NCBI RefSeq assembly: GCF_020329435.1
Contig: NZ_JAGKJK010000008.1
Span: forward strand, 124,001-188,000
Source of the DNA: Bradyrhizobium hereditatis
Lineage (GTDB): Bacteria > Pseudomonadota > Alphaproteobacteria > Rhizobiales > Xanthobacteraceae
DNA length: 64,000 nt
Direction: 5' to 3'
Both the position numbers and the translations under genes were made by a program. Shown piece by piece: positions 1 through 7,404 of this stretch. Below the pieces are notes generated by a model. That model was not told the DNA's origin. It did not search any database and saw only the letters and a list, made by a program, of their open reading frames with translations. Numbering within the stretch: position 1 is the first letter of the stretch; each line of letters begins with the position of its first letter.

Positions 1-81
1 AATCCACTCCATCAAACGGCTTTTGTGGAATCAAGCGGCCGAGGAGGCGACAGTGGATAACTGCTGCGCTTTTGTACGCAA

Positions 82-108
82 GGTGACAAAACGGTGACAG
101 TTGGTGAC
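82..108. promoter_or_regulatory. Three phased GGTGAC direct repeats
   Basis: GGTGAC occurs at 82-87, 93-98 and 103-108, so the copies lie 11 and 10 bases apart, about one helical turn. This spacing is what a cooperatively binding activator would need. No partner gene is visible because the window edge is close. The regulatory role is inference only. Confidence 0.2.
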
Positions 109-173
109 CGTCAGCGTGCGCAAGTGGACAGATGACATCCGCACTTCCGACGTGCCGTCATCGACTGCCGATC

Positions 174-425
174 TCAGCGCTCGCGGGGATTCGTATTCGG
201 GACAAAGGGCGCGCCGACCACGCGGGCAGGCGGCTGCTCATTGATGTAGATGATTCGCTTGTCGGGTGACGGCGCGGGTTCAACACGACCGCTCGTGCGG
301 TCAGCGAAGCGGACCGGCCTAGTGTCCTCGAATCCCAAGAGGCTGACACCGCCTGCGACGGCCACGCTGACGCAGGTGACCACAGCGAGCAGAACCATGT
401 TGCAGTTTTCTTCGCGAATTCTCAT
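174..425 (-). CDS. Small membrane-anchored hypothetical protein
   Basis: I do not recognise a family. The predicted product has one hydrophobic N-terminal segment (MVLLAVVTCVSVAVAGG), which would act as a signal anchor, followed by a proline- and arginine-rich tail ending in PNTNPRER. The tail would lie in the periplasm. The start is uncertain: I chose the ATG at 425, but the ATG at 398, directly before the hydrophobic stretch, is equally possible and neither has a clear ribosome site. The gene stands alone, with the next one 360 bases away on the other strand. It may be a genus-specific small protein. Confidence 0.45.
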   Translation of the reverse strand: MRIREENCNMVLLAVVTCVSVAVAGGVSLLGFEDTRPVRFADRTSGRVEPAPSPDKRIIYINEQPPARVVGAPFVPNTNPRER

Positions 426-788
426 GTGAGGAGAACGGAAGAGGGAAGGGATAGTTCCTGCCAGCAAGCTCGCGTGCGTGGATGCAAGCTAACCATGGCG
501 GCCGTTCGAGCAAAACAGGCGAAAAATTTTGAAGTGATTGTCTCGAGTGCGACAGCATCGTGACATGCACCGAACAATGAGTGCGTATGACAGTTTGGTA
601 TTCAATACTACTCACGGCTGTAGCGACGGGGCCGCTCAAAAAAGCTGCAGTGGCGGCAAAACGAACGCACTGACACAAACCTGTGCTTGTCGCATAGCAG
701 GGTGTCCTGTAGGACACGACAAGTTGTCCGCCAGCGAGATGGAATTCGTTGTAGATGGCTGACGCTATCAATTAAGTTGCGCTGGTAA
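426..788. other. Intergenic region with one palindrome
   Basis: No convincing gene is seen here. A 74-codon plus-strand frame at 538-762 has no recognisable domain and no ribosome site. The notable element is the palindrome at 702-717, listed separately. Confidence 0.6.
702..717. promoter_or_regulatory. Perfect palindrome, possible operator
   Basis: GTGTCCTGTAGGACAC is a perfect six-base inverted repeat around TGTA, 71 bases before the start of the hydrolase gene at 789. A partial half site (GTTGTCC) follows at about 723. Size and symmetry fit a dimeric repressor or activator site. The binding protein is unknown. Confidence 0.35.
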
Positions 789-1898
789 ATGAAAATTCCC
801 TTTGGTCCGAAAGGCCTGGTTCAATGGCTGGACAATGAAGAGTATTCGATCGAATTTCAGAGGCTGCTCGGGGCGGCCCAGGAGGGCGGCTCGATGGTCG
901 CCGAATGCTTCGCAGTGGCGCGCCGGATTGATCCGAACGACTATGCCGATTCCTGGTATCGGGAATGGACTGGGATCGCCAATCTCAGCCATGAGCGCGG
1001 CAACGCCGCCTTCGAGCGCGGACATGTATTGACCGCGCAAAGCAATTGGCTTCGCGCCATCAATTACTATCACGCATCGACGTTCGCATTCGATCCGGCC
1101 GACAACCAGCGGCAGGATGCGCTCAGGGCCATGCGTGCCTGTGCCCGCCGCTACATCGCGCATTTGACGCCGGCGGGCGAGGTGGTCGAGATTCCCTGGC
1201 TGGATGGGCACACGCTGGAAGGCTATTTCCTGCCCGCGACGAACAGCTTTGCTCGAACGCCTGTTGTCGTATGCATGGGCGATCCCGGGCATTGGAAGGA
1301 AGAATATCTCTTCAAGGTGGCGCGTTACGCCCGCGAGCGCGCCGTGTCCTTGTTGGCTGTCGATCTCCTCGGCTCTGGTACCGGCAGCGAATTCGACGAG
1401 GTGATTGGCCGTCCCGATCTGGAAACGTCGGTCAGCTCAGTGATGGACTACTTGAGGATGCGCGACGATGTCGACGAACAGCGCATCGCCATTCTTGGCG
1501 ACGGGGCAGGATCGTCCTTTGTGGCGCGCGGTGTTGCGCTCGACGGCCGCTTCGCCGCCGTGGTCTGCGACGGCGGGATCTGGGACATGCATGAGCACGC
1601 CTTCCTGATGAATCGCCTTGCGCCGGATGGTGCGCGGAGCAGGGGAACAGAAGGAGGCTGGCCCGCACGGCGATTCCACTGCCCGGTTCTGGTCACCGTG
1701 GGCGGGCAGGGCTGGCTGGAAAGCGGCGTGGTGGCCGATCTGTTTGAACGATTAAAGGCCCGTCATCCCGGGATTGCCCTGAAGATTTTCGAAAGCTCGG
1801 AAACGGCCGCAGCCCAGGGCCATAGCGACAACCCGACGCTGGCCAATGAGTACATCTTCGATTGGGTCGCCGATCGCCTCGAATCAATACCGGCCTGA
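789..1898 (+). CDS. Alpha/beta hydrolase with altered nucleophile elbow
   Basis: A 369-residue cytoplasmic protein resembling the FrsA/DUF1100 and 2,6-dihydroxypseudooxynicotine hydrolase group. It has a helical N-terminal half (about 1-130) and then an alpha/beta hydrolase core (about 135-365). The strand-turn-helix expected to carry the nucleophile reads ILGDGAGSSF (residues 235-244), so the usual G-x-S-x-G is G-D-G-A-G and Gly239 replaces the serine. A candidate acid (CDGGIWD, about 260) and histidine (GHSDNP, about 344) remain. Either the adjacent serines at 242-243 act instead or the protein is not a serine hydrolase. The ATG has no clear ribosome site. A palindrome lies 71 bases upstream. 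Confidence 0.75.
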   Translation: MKIPFGPKGLVQWLDNEEYSIEFQRLLGAAQEGGSMVAECFAVARRIDPNDYADSWYREWTGIANLSHERGNAAFERGHVLTAQSNWLRAINYYHASTFAFDPADNQRQDALRAMRACARRYIAHLTPAGEVVEIPWLDGHTLEGYFLPATNSFARTPVVVCMGDPGHWKEEYLFKVARYARERAVSLLAVDLLGSGTGSEFDEVIGRPDLETSVSSVMDYLRMRDDVDEQRIAILGDGAGSSFVARGVALDGRFAAVVCDGGIWDMHEHAFLMNRLAPDGARSRGTEGGWPARRFHCPVLVTVGGQGWLESGVVADLFERLKARHPGIALKIFESSETAAAQGHSDNPTLANEYIFDWVADRLESIPA

Positions 1899-1909
1899 TG
1901 CCGCAAGCC

Positions 1910-2449
1910 TCATAAGCCCATCGCGACCTTCAGGCAGGCCTTCTCGAGCCTGCTCTTGAGTGATGCGAGCTTGTTGGTGAACTCGCTGAGCTCGCGTTCG
2001 CTGAATTCGCCGAAAATAAAATTGTTGAGCTCCTCCTGCTGGGAGGCGAGGCCGGCGATGTACTTATACGTCTTGTCCGTCAGGGACATCTGCACGACAC
2101 GGGCATCCTCGCCCGACGTCCTTCGGCGCATGAAGCCTTTCTTTTCCAGCATCTTCGACTGGGTGGTCACGAAGGACGGGTCGACATGGAGCATCTTTGA
2201 CACCGTCTTCACGGACACGCCTTCGCCCTGGTCCAGATCAGCGAGCGCCATCAGGATCATCCATTGCGGGCCGCTGACGCCGAGCGCCTTTGCCCAGAAA
2301 TAGCGAATCTCCTGGAGATGCACGTTGATGGCGGCAATCTCCCAGGCGAACTGCCGGGCGATGTCGTGATTCTTCCCGCCGAGCTCATGCGACTCTCCGC
2401 GCTTGGCGCGGCTTGGTGAGTCCGATCCCTTGCGGGGTTCCTGTCCCAT
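1910..2449 (-). CDS. MarR-family transcriptional regulator
   Basis: A 179-residue winged-helix regulator. The MarR fold is clear from GVSGPQWMILMALAD (first helices), the recognition-helix stretch KTVSKMLHVDPSFVTTQSK and the wing RRRTSGEDARVVQMSLTD, followed by a C-terminal dimerisation helix. The N-terminal 25 residues are charged and probably disordered. MarR proteins bind palindromic operators as dimers and usually repress, often responding to phenolic compounds. The gene ends 11 bases from the convergent hydrolase stop and faces away from the porin gene across a 383-base spacer, so the porin is a plausible target. That link is inference. Confidence 0.85.
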   Translation of the reverse strand: MGQEPRKGSDSPSRAKRGESHELGGKNHDIARQFAWEIAAINVHLQEIRYFWAKALGVSGPQWMILMALADLDQGEGVSVKTVSKMLHVDPSFVTTQSKMLEKKGFMRRRTSGEDARVVQMSLTDKTYKYIAGLASQQEELNNFIFGEFSERELSEFTNKLASLKSRLEKACLKVAMGL

Positions 2450-2832
2450 GGCGCTTCTTATTCCAGGTCTGCTTAAAGCAGCTTAGCTGATTTAATAACA
2501 AATTCATCCCATTGGGGAGCGTCTAGGCAGTCCTCTGGAGAAAAACCATAGGATAGGCGGTGTTGCTGCAGCGACACAGTCGGTCTGCATCGATATAGCT
2601 GAGTTCATAAAGTATTTTGATTAAGTAAATTGCGCATGCATAGTTCTGATCGACGGCGAGGGGGGTCCTCGATCGTTCCGTTTTGGTAGTTCGCTCAAGT
2701 CCCTCGCGTTCATGCGGGTGTGTCCGACGACGCGAAACGACTGAGCGGTTTTCGAAGGCGAGGGCGGATCTTCCTCTGGGGGAAAAGCCACGGCTCCGTC
2801 CTCGCCTTGTTAGAGCAACTTGGAGGTTTAAC
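2450..2832. other. Divergent promoter region of marR-like gene and porin
   Basis: This spacer separates the MarR-family start at 2449 from the porin start at 2833. It should hold both promoters and a long porin leader. I see no gene and no promoter strong enough to place. A good ribosome site (GGAGG, 2822-2826) precedes the porin. Confidence 0.5.
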
Positions 2833-4362
2833 ATGAACTTGATCAAGAGCCTTGTTCTCGGCTCAGCGGCGGGTCTAGTCGCCCTGAGCGGAGCGCAGGC
2901 TGCCGATCTTCCCGTCAAGGCCAAAGCGGTCGAGTACGTCAGGATCTGCTCCCTTTATGGCGCGGGCTTCTTCTATATCCCGGGCACCGACACCTGCATC
3001 AAGCTGGGTGGCTATCTGCGCGTTGACACCACGTTCAACGGCAACGTCTACGGTGGTCCGGCCTGGTCGGGTGATCTCGGACAGGGCAATCGCTATCGCG
3101 ATTACTTCGCGTCCCGTTCCCGTATGGCGCTGACGGTCGATACCCGCACCGCCACCGAATACGGCGTTGTCCGCACCTTCGGTCAGGCTGACTTCCAGTT
3201 CAACAACTTCGGATCGTCTAACCCCTCAGTCCTAACCTCTGGTTCGAACCCGCTTCATACTCCCGGCGGCGGTTACGTCGCGGTTGAAATGGCGTTCATC
3301 CAGTTCGCCGGTTTCACCTTCGGTAAGTCGGCTTCGGCCTACGCGACGCCCTGGAACGGCTATCCGGGCAACAACAACTCGTTCTTGATGGGCGGTCCGG
3401 ACTACGTCACCGGCGTCAACAACATCCAGTACACCGCTCAGTTCGGCAACGGCGTGTCGGCCAGCATCGGTCTCGATGATCCGACCGTGTTCAGCCGCAC
3501 CTCGGTGCTGAACCTCAATGCCTCGGGCTTTGCCACTGTCGGCTCCAACGCCTACGGCGGAACGCACGCTCCTGATATCGTCGGCAACATCCGCGTCGAT
3601 CAGGCCTGGGGTGTGTTCCAGATCGCAGGTATGGCGCACCTCGTGAACGCCTCCTACAACAACCTCACCGGTGCCGCTCCGAACAATCTGTCGGAGATCT
3701 CCGGTCACCCCGAAGACAAGTGGGGCGGTGCTGTGACGGCTGCGTTGCAGATCAAGAATCTGCCGACCGGTGCGGGCGACGACATCAAGATCGATGCCAC
3801 CTACTCGCATGGTGCGACCAAGGCTGTGGTCTCCACGAGCAGCACTTCGCCGAGCTTCGTGATGTTCGGTGATACCGGCGTTGCGGGTGGTTACCAGAGC
3901 ATCGGTTTCGGCCAGACGGCTGATGGCGTGTACCGGCCCGGCTTCACCGATGGCATCAAGCTGGTTGATGCGTGGGGTATCCGTGGTGCGTTCAACCACA
4001 ACTGGGATCCCTACTGGTCGACCAGCCTCTGGGGCAGCTACGGTCAGGTCCGCTACGGCGGCTCCGCTACCGACCTGACTTCGGCGCGGGGTGCCTGGTG
4101 CGCCGTCTACACTGCTGGCAAGGCCGTGTCTGCAGACTATGCCTGCAACCCGGACTTCAACTTTGCCCAGGTTGGTCTGACCACCCGCTGGACTCCGGTC
4201 AAGAACCTGACGTTCTCGGCTGAAGTTGGTGCATTCTTCCTCGATCAGAAGATGCAGGGCTCTGCCATCCTGACGCCGGCGGCTCCGAAGCCGACCGCGA
4301 TCTACGAGTTCAAGGACCAGAGCACTGTGTTCCTGAACGTTCGCGCTCAGCGCAACTTCTGA
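2833..4362 (+). CDS. Outer-membrane porin (Porin_2 family)
   Basis: A 509-residue beta-barrel porin of the rhizobial/Brucella Omp2 type, forming trimeric pores for small hydrophilic solutes. The ATG at 2833 follows GGAGG and opens a typical signal peptide (MNLIKSLVLGSAAGLVALSG, cleavage after AQA). The mature protein begins ADLPVKAK, continues with the conserved CIKLGGYLRVD stretch and an FASRSRMALTVDTRT strand, and ends in RAQRNF with the terminal phenylalanine used for barrel assembly. An in-frame extension upstream of 2833 lacks a signal and is rejected as the start. A strong terminator follows at once, so the gene is monocistronic. Codon use looks strongly biased, as in abundant porins. 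Confidence 0.95.
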   Translation: MNLIKSLVLGSAAGLVALSGAQAADLPVKAKAVEYVRICSLYGAGFFYIPGTDTCIKLGGYLRVDTTFNGNVYGGPAWSGDLGQGNRYRDYFASRSRMALTVDTRTATEYGVVRTFGQADFQFNNFGSSNPSVLTSGSNPLHTPGGGYVAVEMAFIQFAGFTFGKSASAYATPWNGYPGNNNSFLMGGPDYVTGVNNIQYTAQFGNGVSASIGLDDPTVFSRTSVLNLNASGFATVGSNAYGGTHAPDIVGNIRVDQAWGVFQIAGMAHLVNASYNNLTGAAPNNLSEISGHPEDKWGGAVTAALQIKNLPTGAGDDIKIDATYSHGATKAVVSTSSTSPSFVMFGDTGVAGGYQSIGFGQTADGVYRPGFTDGIKLVDAWGIRGAFNHNWDPYWSTSLWGSYGQVRYGGSATDLTSARGAWCAVYTAGKAVSADYACNPDFNFAQVGLTTRWTPVKNLTFSAEVGAFFLDQKMQGSAILTPAAPKPTAIYEFKDQSTVFLNVRAQRNF

Positions 4363-4393
4363 TCCGATCGTCAGATCGCTCTACGACAAGAGA

Positions 4394-4430
4394 CCCCCAG
4401 CGGCAAACCGCTGGGGGTTTATTTTTTGAT
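4394..4430 (+). terminator. Rho-independent terminator of porin gene
   Basis: A perfect ten-base stem CCCCCAGCGG/CCGCTGGGGG (4394-4403 with 4408-4417), a CAAA loop and a T-rich tail (TTTATTTTTTG) sit about 30 bases after the porin stop. Confidence 0.92.
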
Positions 4431-4545
4431 TCGCGTCTTCGTTTAAGCTTGCTCCGCAAGTCGATCACGCACGCAGGACGCGAGAAGACAGAGACCGATA
4501 ACAAGTGCTTGAAGAGTTCAAAAAACTAAAAAATATGATTTACTC

Positions 4546-4655
4546 ATGTAACTGCATAATCTAATGTGGCTTCAGGGTAGCCAATGAAATTCCTTGGCCA
4601 CCTTCTGATAAACCTCCGAAACCTCCGGCAATGCCCTGCCGGAGGTTTTAGTTTT
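4546..4655 (+). ncRNA. Candidate small RNA ending at an orphan terminator
   Basis: A strong terminator at 4620-4656 has no gene in front of it, because the porin already has its own terminator at 4394. About 110 bases upstream is a weak promoter-like pair, TTGAAG (4509-4514) and TATGAT (4534-4539). The 19-base spacing is long. A transcript starting near 4546 would be about 110 nt, with no open frame that looks coding. It could be a small RNA or porin 3' trailer. Low confidence. Confidence 0.25.
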
Positions 4656-4656
4656 T
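4620..4656 (+). terminator. Orphan rho-independent terminator
   Basis: Eleven-base perfect stem AACCTCCGGCA/TGCCGGAGGTT (4620-4630 with 4637-4647), six-base loop and tail TTTAGTTTTTG. No coding region feeds into it from the left. Confidence 0.85.
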
Positions 4657-4771
4657 GGGCAGCTGCATCAGATGCATTGAGGCTCGCCGCATAGGCCGAA
4701 GGTTGTTCTCGGCTTGCCGGAGGAAACCGCCCGTTAAGCAGGTAGGGCTTCATCTCAAGGATTGAATATGG

Positions 4772-4843
4772 TGCCGGCTGAGGGGATTGAACCCCCGACC
4801 TTCGGTTTACAAAACCGCTGCTCTACCGCTGAGCTAAGCCGGC
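4772..4843 (-). tRNA. tRNA-Thr (anticodon UGU)
   Basis: On the minus strand the acceptor stem GCCGGCT pairs with AGCCGGC. The D arm TAGCTCAGCGGTAGAGC, the anticodon loop TTTGTAA carrying TGT, and the T arm GGGGGTTCAATCCCC are all present. The discriminator base is A and CCA is not encoded. Confidence 0.95.
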
Positions 4844-5295
4844 GAATTTGAAGCGATGGGGCGCGAGATCTTCCATTGCCCGCGGGTCCGATCTTCGCGG
4901 CTCGAATATCAGACTTGCCTGCAAAGGACCAGAACCTCTGCAGCCCTCCAAGCCATCAGACGCGCGAAAAAACGGCCTTTCGACCGCCTTTTTCGCGCAA
5001 TTCTGCTTGGCGTGACTGACAGATGTGCCTGCGGCCGTCGTCGCGGAACCAGGTGCCGGGGCAGACAAGCCTCGCCGCCGATCGGCGCGCCAGCGATCGC
5101 GAGGCGGTGTCGATTTTGGTTGTACGATCTCCCATCAGATGTGAAGTTCCGGCTGCTTATCGTTTGAAGCATCAGGAAAATTCATGCAGGCGACGGCGGC
5201 GCACGGGCAGCAATGCGGTGCCTGTTCGATGAAGTCTTGACCTGACAAGTGCTTCCAACTGGTATTTGGTGATGTGATACAGCGAGCAGGGGCGC
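4844..5295. other. Intergenic region with a long A/T-flanked hairpin
   Basis: No gene is visible. At 4962-4998 an inverted repeat (GCGCGAAAAA with TTTTTCGCGC, plus CGG/CCG further in) forms a hairpin that would look like a weak terminator on both strands. The rest is GC-rich sequence without a clear element. Confidence 0.4.
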
Positions 5296-5991
5296 ATGTT
5301 TGGAATTCTGGGGCTGGGGTTTTTGCTAGGCATGCAGCATGCGCTCGAGGCCGATCACATTGCCGCCGTCTCCAGCATCGCCGCGCGCCGCAGCCATGTT
5401 GCCGATATCGTCAAGCACGGGCTGACTTGGGGGCTCGGCCACACGCTCACACTGTTCGTGTTCGCCGGTGCCGCCATTCTGCTCGGCCGCGCCATTCCGG
5501 AAACGGTTGCCCGGCCGATGGAGACCGCCGTCGGCATAATGCTGGTCGGCCTCGGCGCCCATGTGCTGTGGCGGCTGTGGCGCGACCGCGTGCATTTTCA
5601 CCAGCACGGCCATGCTGACGGAACCGTCCATTTCCATGCCCATAGCCATGCCGGCGAAACCGCGCCGCATGCCCGTAGCGTCCATGCGCACGACCACGGC
5701 TTCCGCTGGCGCACGCTCCTGGTCGGCCTGATGCACGGCATGGCGGGCTCGGCCGCGCTTCTGGTGCTTGCGGTCACGCAGGCCTCCAGCCCCGCCGCCG
5801 GGCTCGGCTATATCGCGCTGTTCGGGGTCGGTTCGATGATCGGCATGGGCGCACTGTCCTCGGTGATAGCGGTACCGCTGGTGGTGTCCGCGCGCTCGCT
5901 CACCTGGGCCAATCGCGCCCTGCAGGGGGCCGTCGGCCTTGCCACCGTCGCGATCGGAATTATGACCGTGGTCGAGACGATCTCGGCCTGA
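5296..5991 (+). CDS. UreH/NicO-like nickel/cobalt permease
   Basis: A 231-residue integral membrane protein with about six predicted helices. Helix 1 contains HALEADH (residues 15-21), the H-x4-D-H signature of nickel/cobalt permeases and UreH-type proteins. A long histidine-rich loop (HFHQHGHADG, HFHAHSHAG, HAHDHG; about 99-135) between the halves probably gathers the metal ion. The second half repeats a similar motif (LMHGMAGSAALL). The family moves Ni2+ or Co2+ across the inner membrane or supports metalloenzyme maturation. No urease or hydrogenase genes are nearby, so the client enzyme is unknown. A short AGGGG precedes the start. Confidence 0.82.
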   Translation: MFGILGLGFLLGMQHALEADHIAAVSSIAARRSHVADIVKHGLTWGLGHTLTLFVFAGAAILLGRAIPETVARPMETAVGIMLVGLGAHVLWRLWRDRVHFHQHGHADGTVHFHAHSHAGETAPHARSVHAHDHGFRWRTLLVGLMHGMAGSAALLVLAVTQASSPAAGLGYIALFGVGSMIGMGALSSVIAVPLVVSARSLTWANRALQGAVGLATVAIGIMTVVETISA

Positions 5992-6056
5992 CGCAGCCTT
6001 GCCGCAGCGCTGCAGGCCGGTGAACAACGATAGAAATCTTGGGAGAGGAAACGGAG

Positions 6057-7025
6057 ATGAAACGCCGAGACTTTCTGGCCGCAAGTGCCGCAAGTTCGCT
6101 GGTCGCGATGACGGGCAAAGCGTTCGCGCAGGCCGGACCGCTGACGAAGATCATTTTCCCGTTTGCGGCCGGCGGAAGCGGCGACCTGCTATGCCGCCAG
6201 CTGGCGCAATACCTGCCGGCGCTCCTTGATCGCAATTTCATCGTGGAGAATCGCACCGGCGGCGATGGACTGATCGGGATCCGGGCGGTGAAAGGCGCGA
6301 ACCCGGACGGCACCACCATCCTGATGACGACGGGCCCGACCATGTACCTGCTGCCCATGGTGGAGAACCAACCGAGCTTCGATTCCGCCAAGGATTTTGT
6401 GCCGGTCTCGCAGCTCACCCGCTTCGAATTCGCCGTGGTCGCGAGCCCCGCGATCGAAGTCAAAGACTTCAAGGGATTGGCAGCCTGGTTGAAGGCCAAT
6501 CCCGGCAAGGCGACTTATGGCACTCCGGGTAGCGGCAACATCCCGCATTTCACCGGCTGGCAACTCGAGCAGGCGCTGGGTCTATCGATGACCAAGGTGC
6601 CGTATCGTGGATCAGCGCTGATGGTGAACGATCTGATTGCGGGACACCTTCCGTTTGGCATCACCACGGTTTCCGATACGATTACACAGCACCGCGCCGG
6701 AGGTCTGCGGATTCTTGCCGTTGCCAGCGAGACTCGTTCTTCGTTCTTGCCAGACATCCCAACCCTGAAAGAGAGCGGCGTCAATCTAGTGGCAGACGGC
6801 TGGTACGGCATGTGGCTGCCGGCCGGCAGTTCGCCAGATTTCGCGAAGAAGCTGAGCACAGCCGTCGCCGAGGTGCTTGCGAAACCCGACGTGAAGGAAA
6901 AGCTGCTCGCGGTCATGCTGATTCCAGTCGGCTCCACGCCGGAGCAGCTGACGCAGAGGCTCGCGGCTGATCACGCGTTCTGGCAGCCGATCGTAAAGGC
7001 GACGGGATACAAGATTACGAACTGA
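6057..7025 (+). CDS. Bug-family substrate-binding protein (TctC type)
   Basis: A 322-residue periplasmic binding protein of the tripartite tricarboxylate transporter receptor (Bug) family. The ATG at 6057 lies behind GGGAGAGG and gives a twin-arginine-like leader (MKRRDFLAASAASS) cleaved near AFA-QAG. Family landmarks are IIFPFAAGGSGD, VENRTGGDGLIGIRAVK, PDGTTILM and YGTPGSGNIPHFTG. Bug proteins bind carboxylates or aromatic acids with high affinity, and many have no dedicated membrane partner. No tctA or tctB gene is present here. An upstream in-frame start at 6039 is less likely because the leader would begin MGEETE. Confidence 0.9.
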   Translation: MKRRDFLAASAASSLVAMTGKAFAQAGPLTKIIFPFAAGGSGDLLCRQLAQYLPALLDRNFIVENRTGGDGLIGIRAVKGANPDGTTILMTTGPTMYLLPMVENQPSFDSAKDFVPVSQLTRFEFAVVASPAIEVKDFKGLAAWLKANPGKATYGTPGSGNIPHFTGWQLEQALGLSMTKVPYRGSALMVNDLIAGHLPFGITTVSDTITQHRAGGLRILAVASETRSSFLPDIPTLKESGVNLVADGWYGMWLPAGSSPDFAKKLSTAVAEVLAKPDVKEKLLAVMLIPVGSTPEQLTQRLAADHAFWQPIVKATGYKITN

Positions 7026-7035
7026 GGATATTGAA

Positions 7036-7130
7036 CCTCATCCTGAGGAGCGCGAAGCGCGTCTCGAAGGATGAAGGCCCCGTCTGTGGCCTCATGGTTC
7101 GAGACGCGCTACGCGCTCCTCACCATGAGG
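7036..7130. repeat. Interspersed palindromic repeat (GAGGAGCGCG type)
   Basis: Two long imperfect inverted arms, CCTCATCCTGAGGAGCGCG... at 7036 and ...CGCGCTCCTCACCATGAGG ending at 7130, fold into a hairpin directly behind the Bug gene. Elements of this look are widely scattered in Bradyrhizobium and relatives. It may act as an mRNA-stabilising 3' hairpin for the gene before it. Confidence 0.75.
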
Positions 7131-7140
7131 GCCTCCATTC

Positions 7141-7335
7141 TCATCCCACCGGCTTCATATCGATTTTCTTGCGCCGTGAAACAGGGCGATAGGCCCGCAT
7201 GCCGCGATCCTTCACGCATCGATGGCGGATGGCGCGCGCCACCGCGGCAAGAAAAGTGGTGACCAAATAGTCGAGAACCCGGCCGGCATGGCCGAGCCCC
7301 GGGCTATCTTGCTTGGCTTCCAGAACCTGCGTCAT
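7141..7335 (-). CDS. Possible small basic protein downstream of methyltransferase
   Basis: A 64-residue frame on the minus strand, starting about 70 bases after the methyltransferase stop. The ATG at 7335 has GAGGA ten bases upstream. The product has a central hydrophobic stretch (VLDYLVTTFLAAVARAI) and a very basic tail (RPVSRRKKIDMKPVG), which would fit a small membrane-associated protein. I recognise no family. It could be chance. Confidence 0.35.
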   Translation of the reverse strand: MTQVLEAKQDSPGLGHAGRVLDYLVTTFLAAVARAIRHRCVKDRGMRAYRPVSRRKKIDMKPVG

Positions 7336-7404
7336 GACTGGGTATCCTCGCCACCGGCGAGCGAGTGCTCCCGGTGGCTCAAGAAGTGGCAATACAGTTC
7401 GGCC

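Noticed and set aside
538..762. 74-codon frame in the first intergenic region
   Set aside because: No ribosome site, no hydrophobic or domain pattern, and it covers the palindrome at 702-717.
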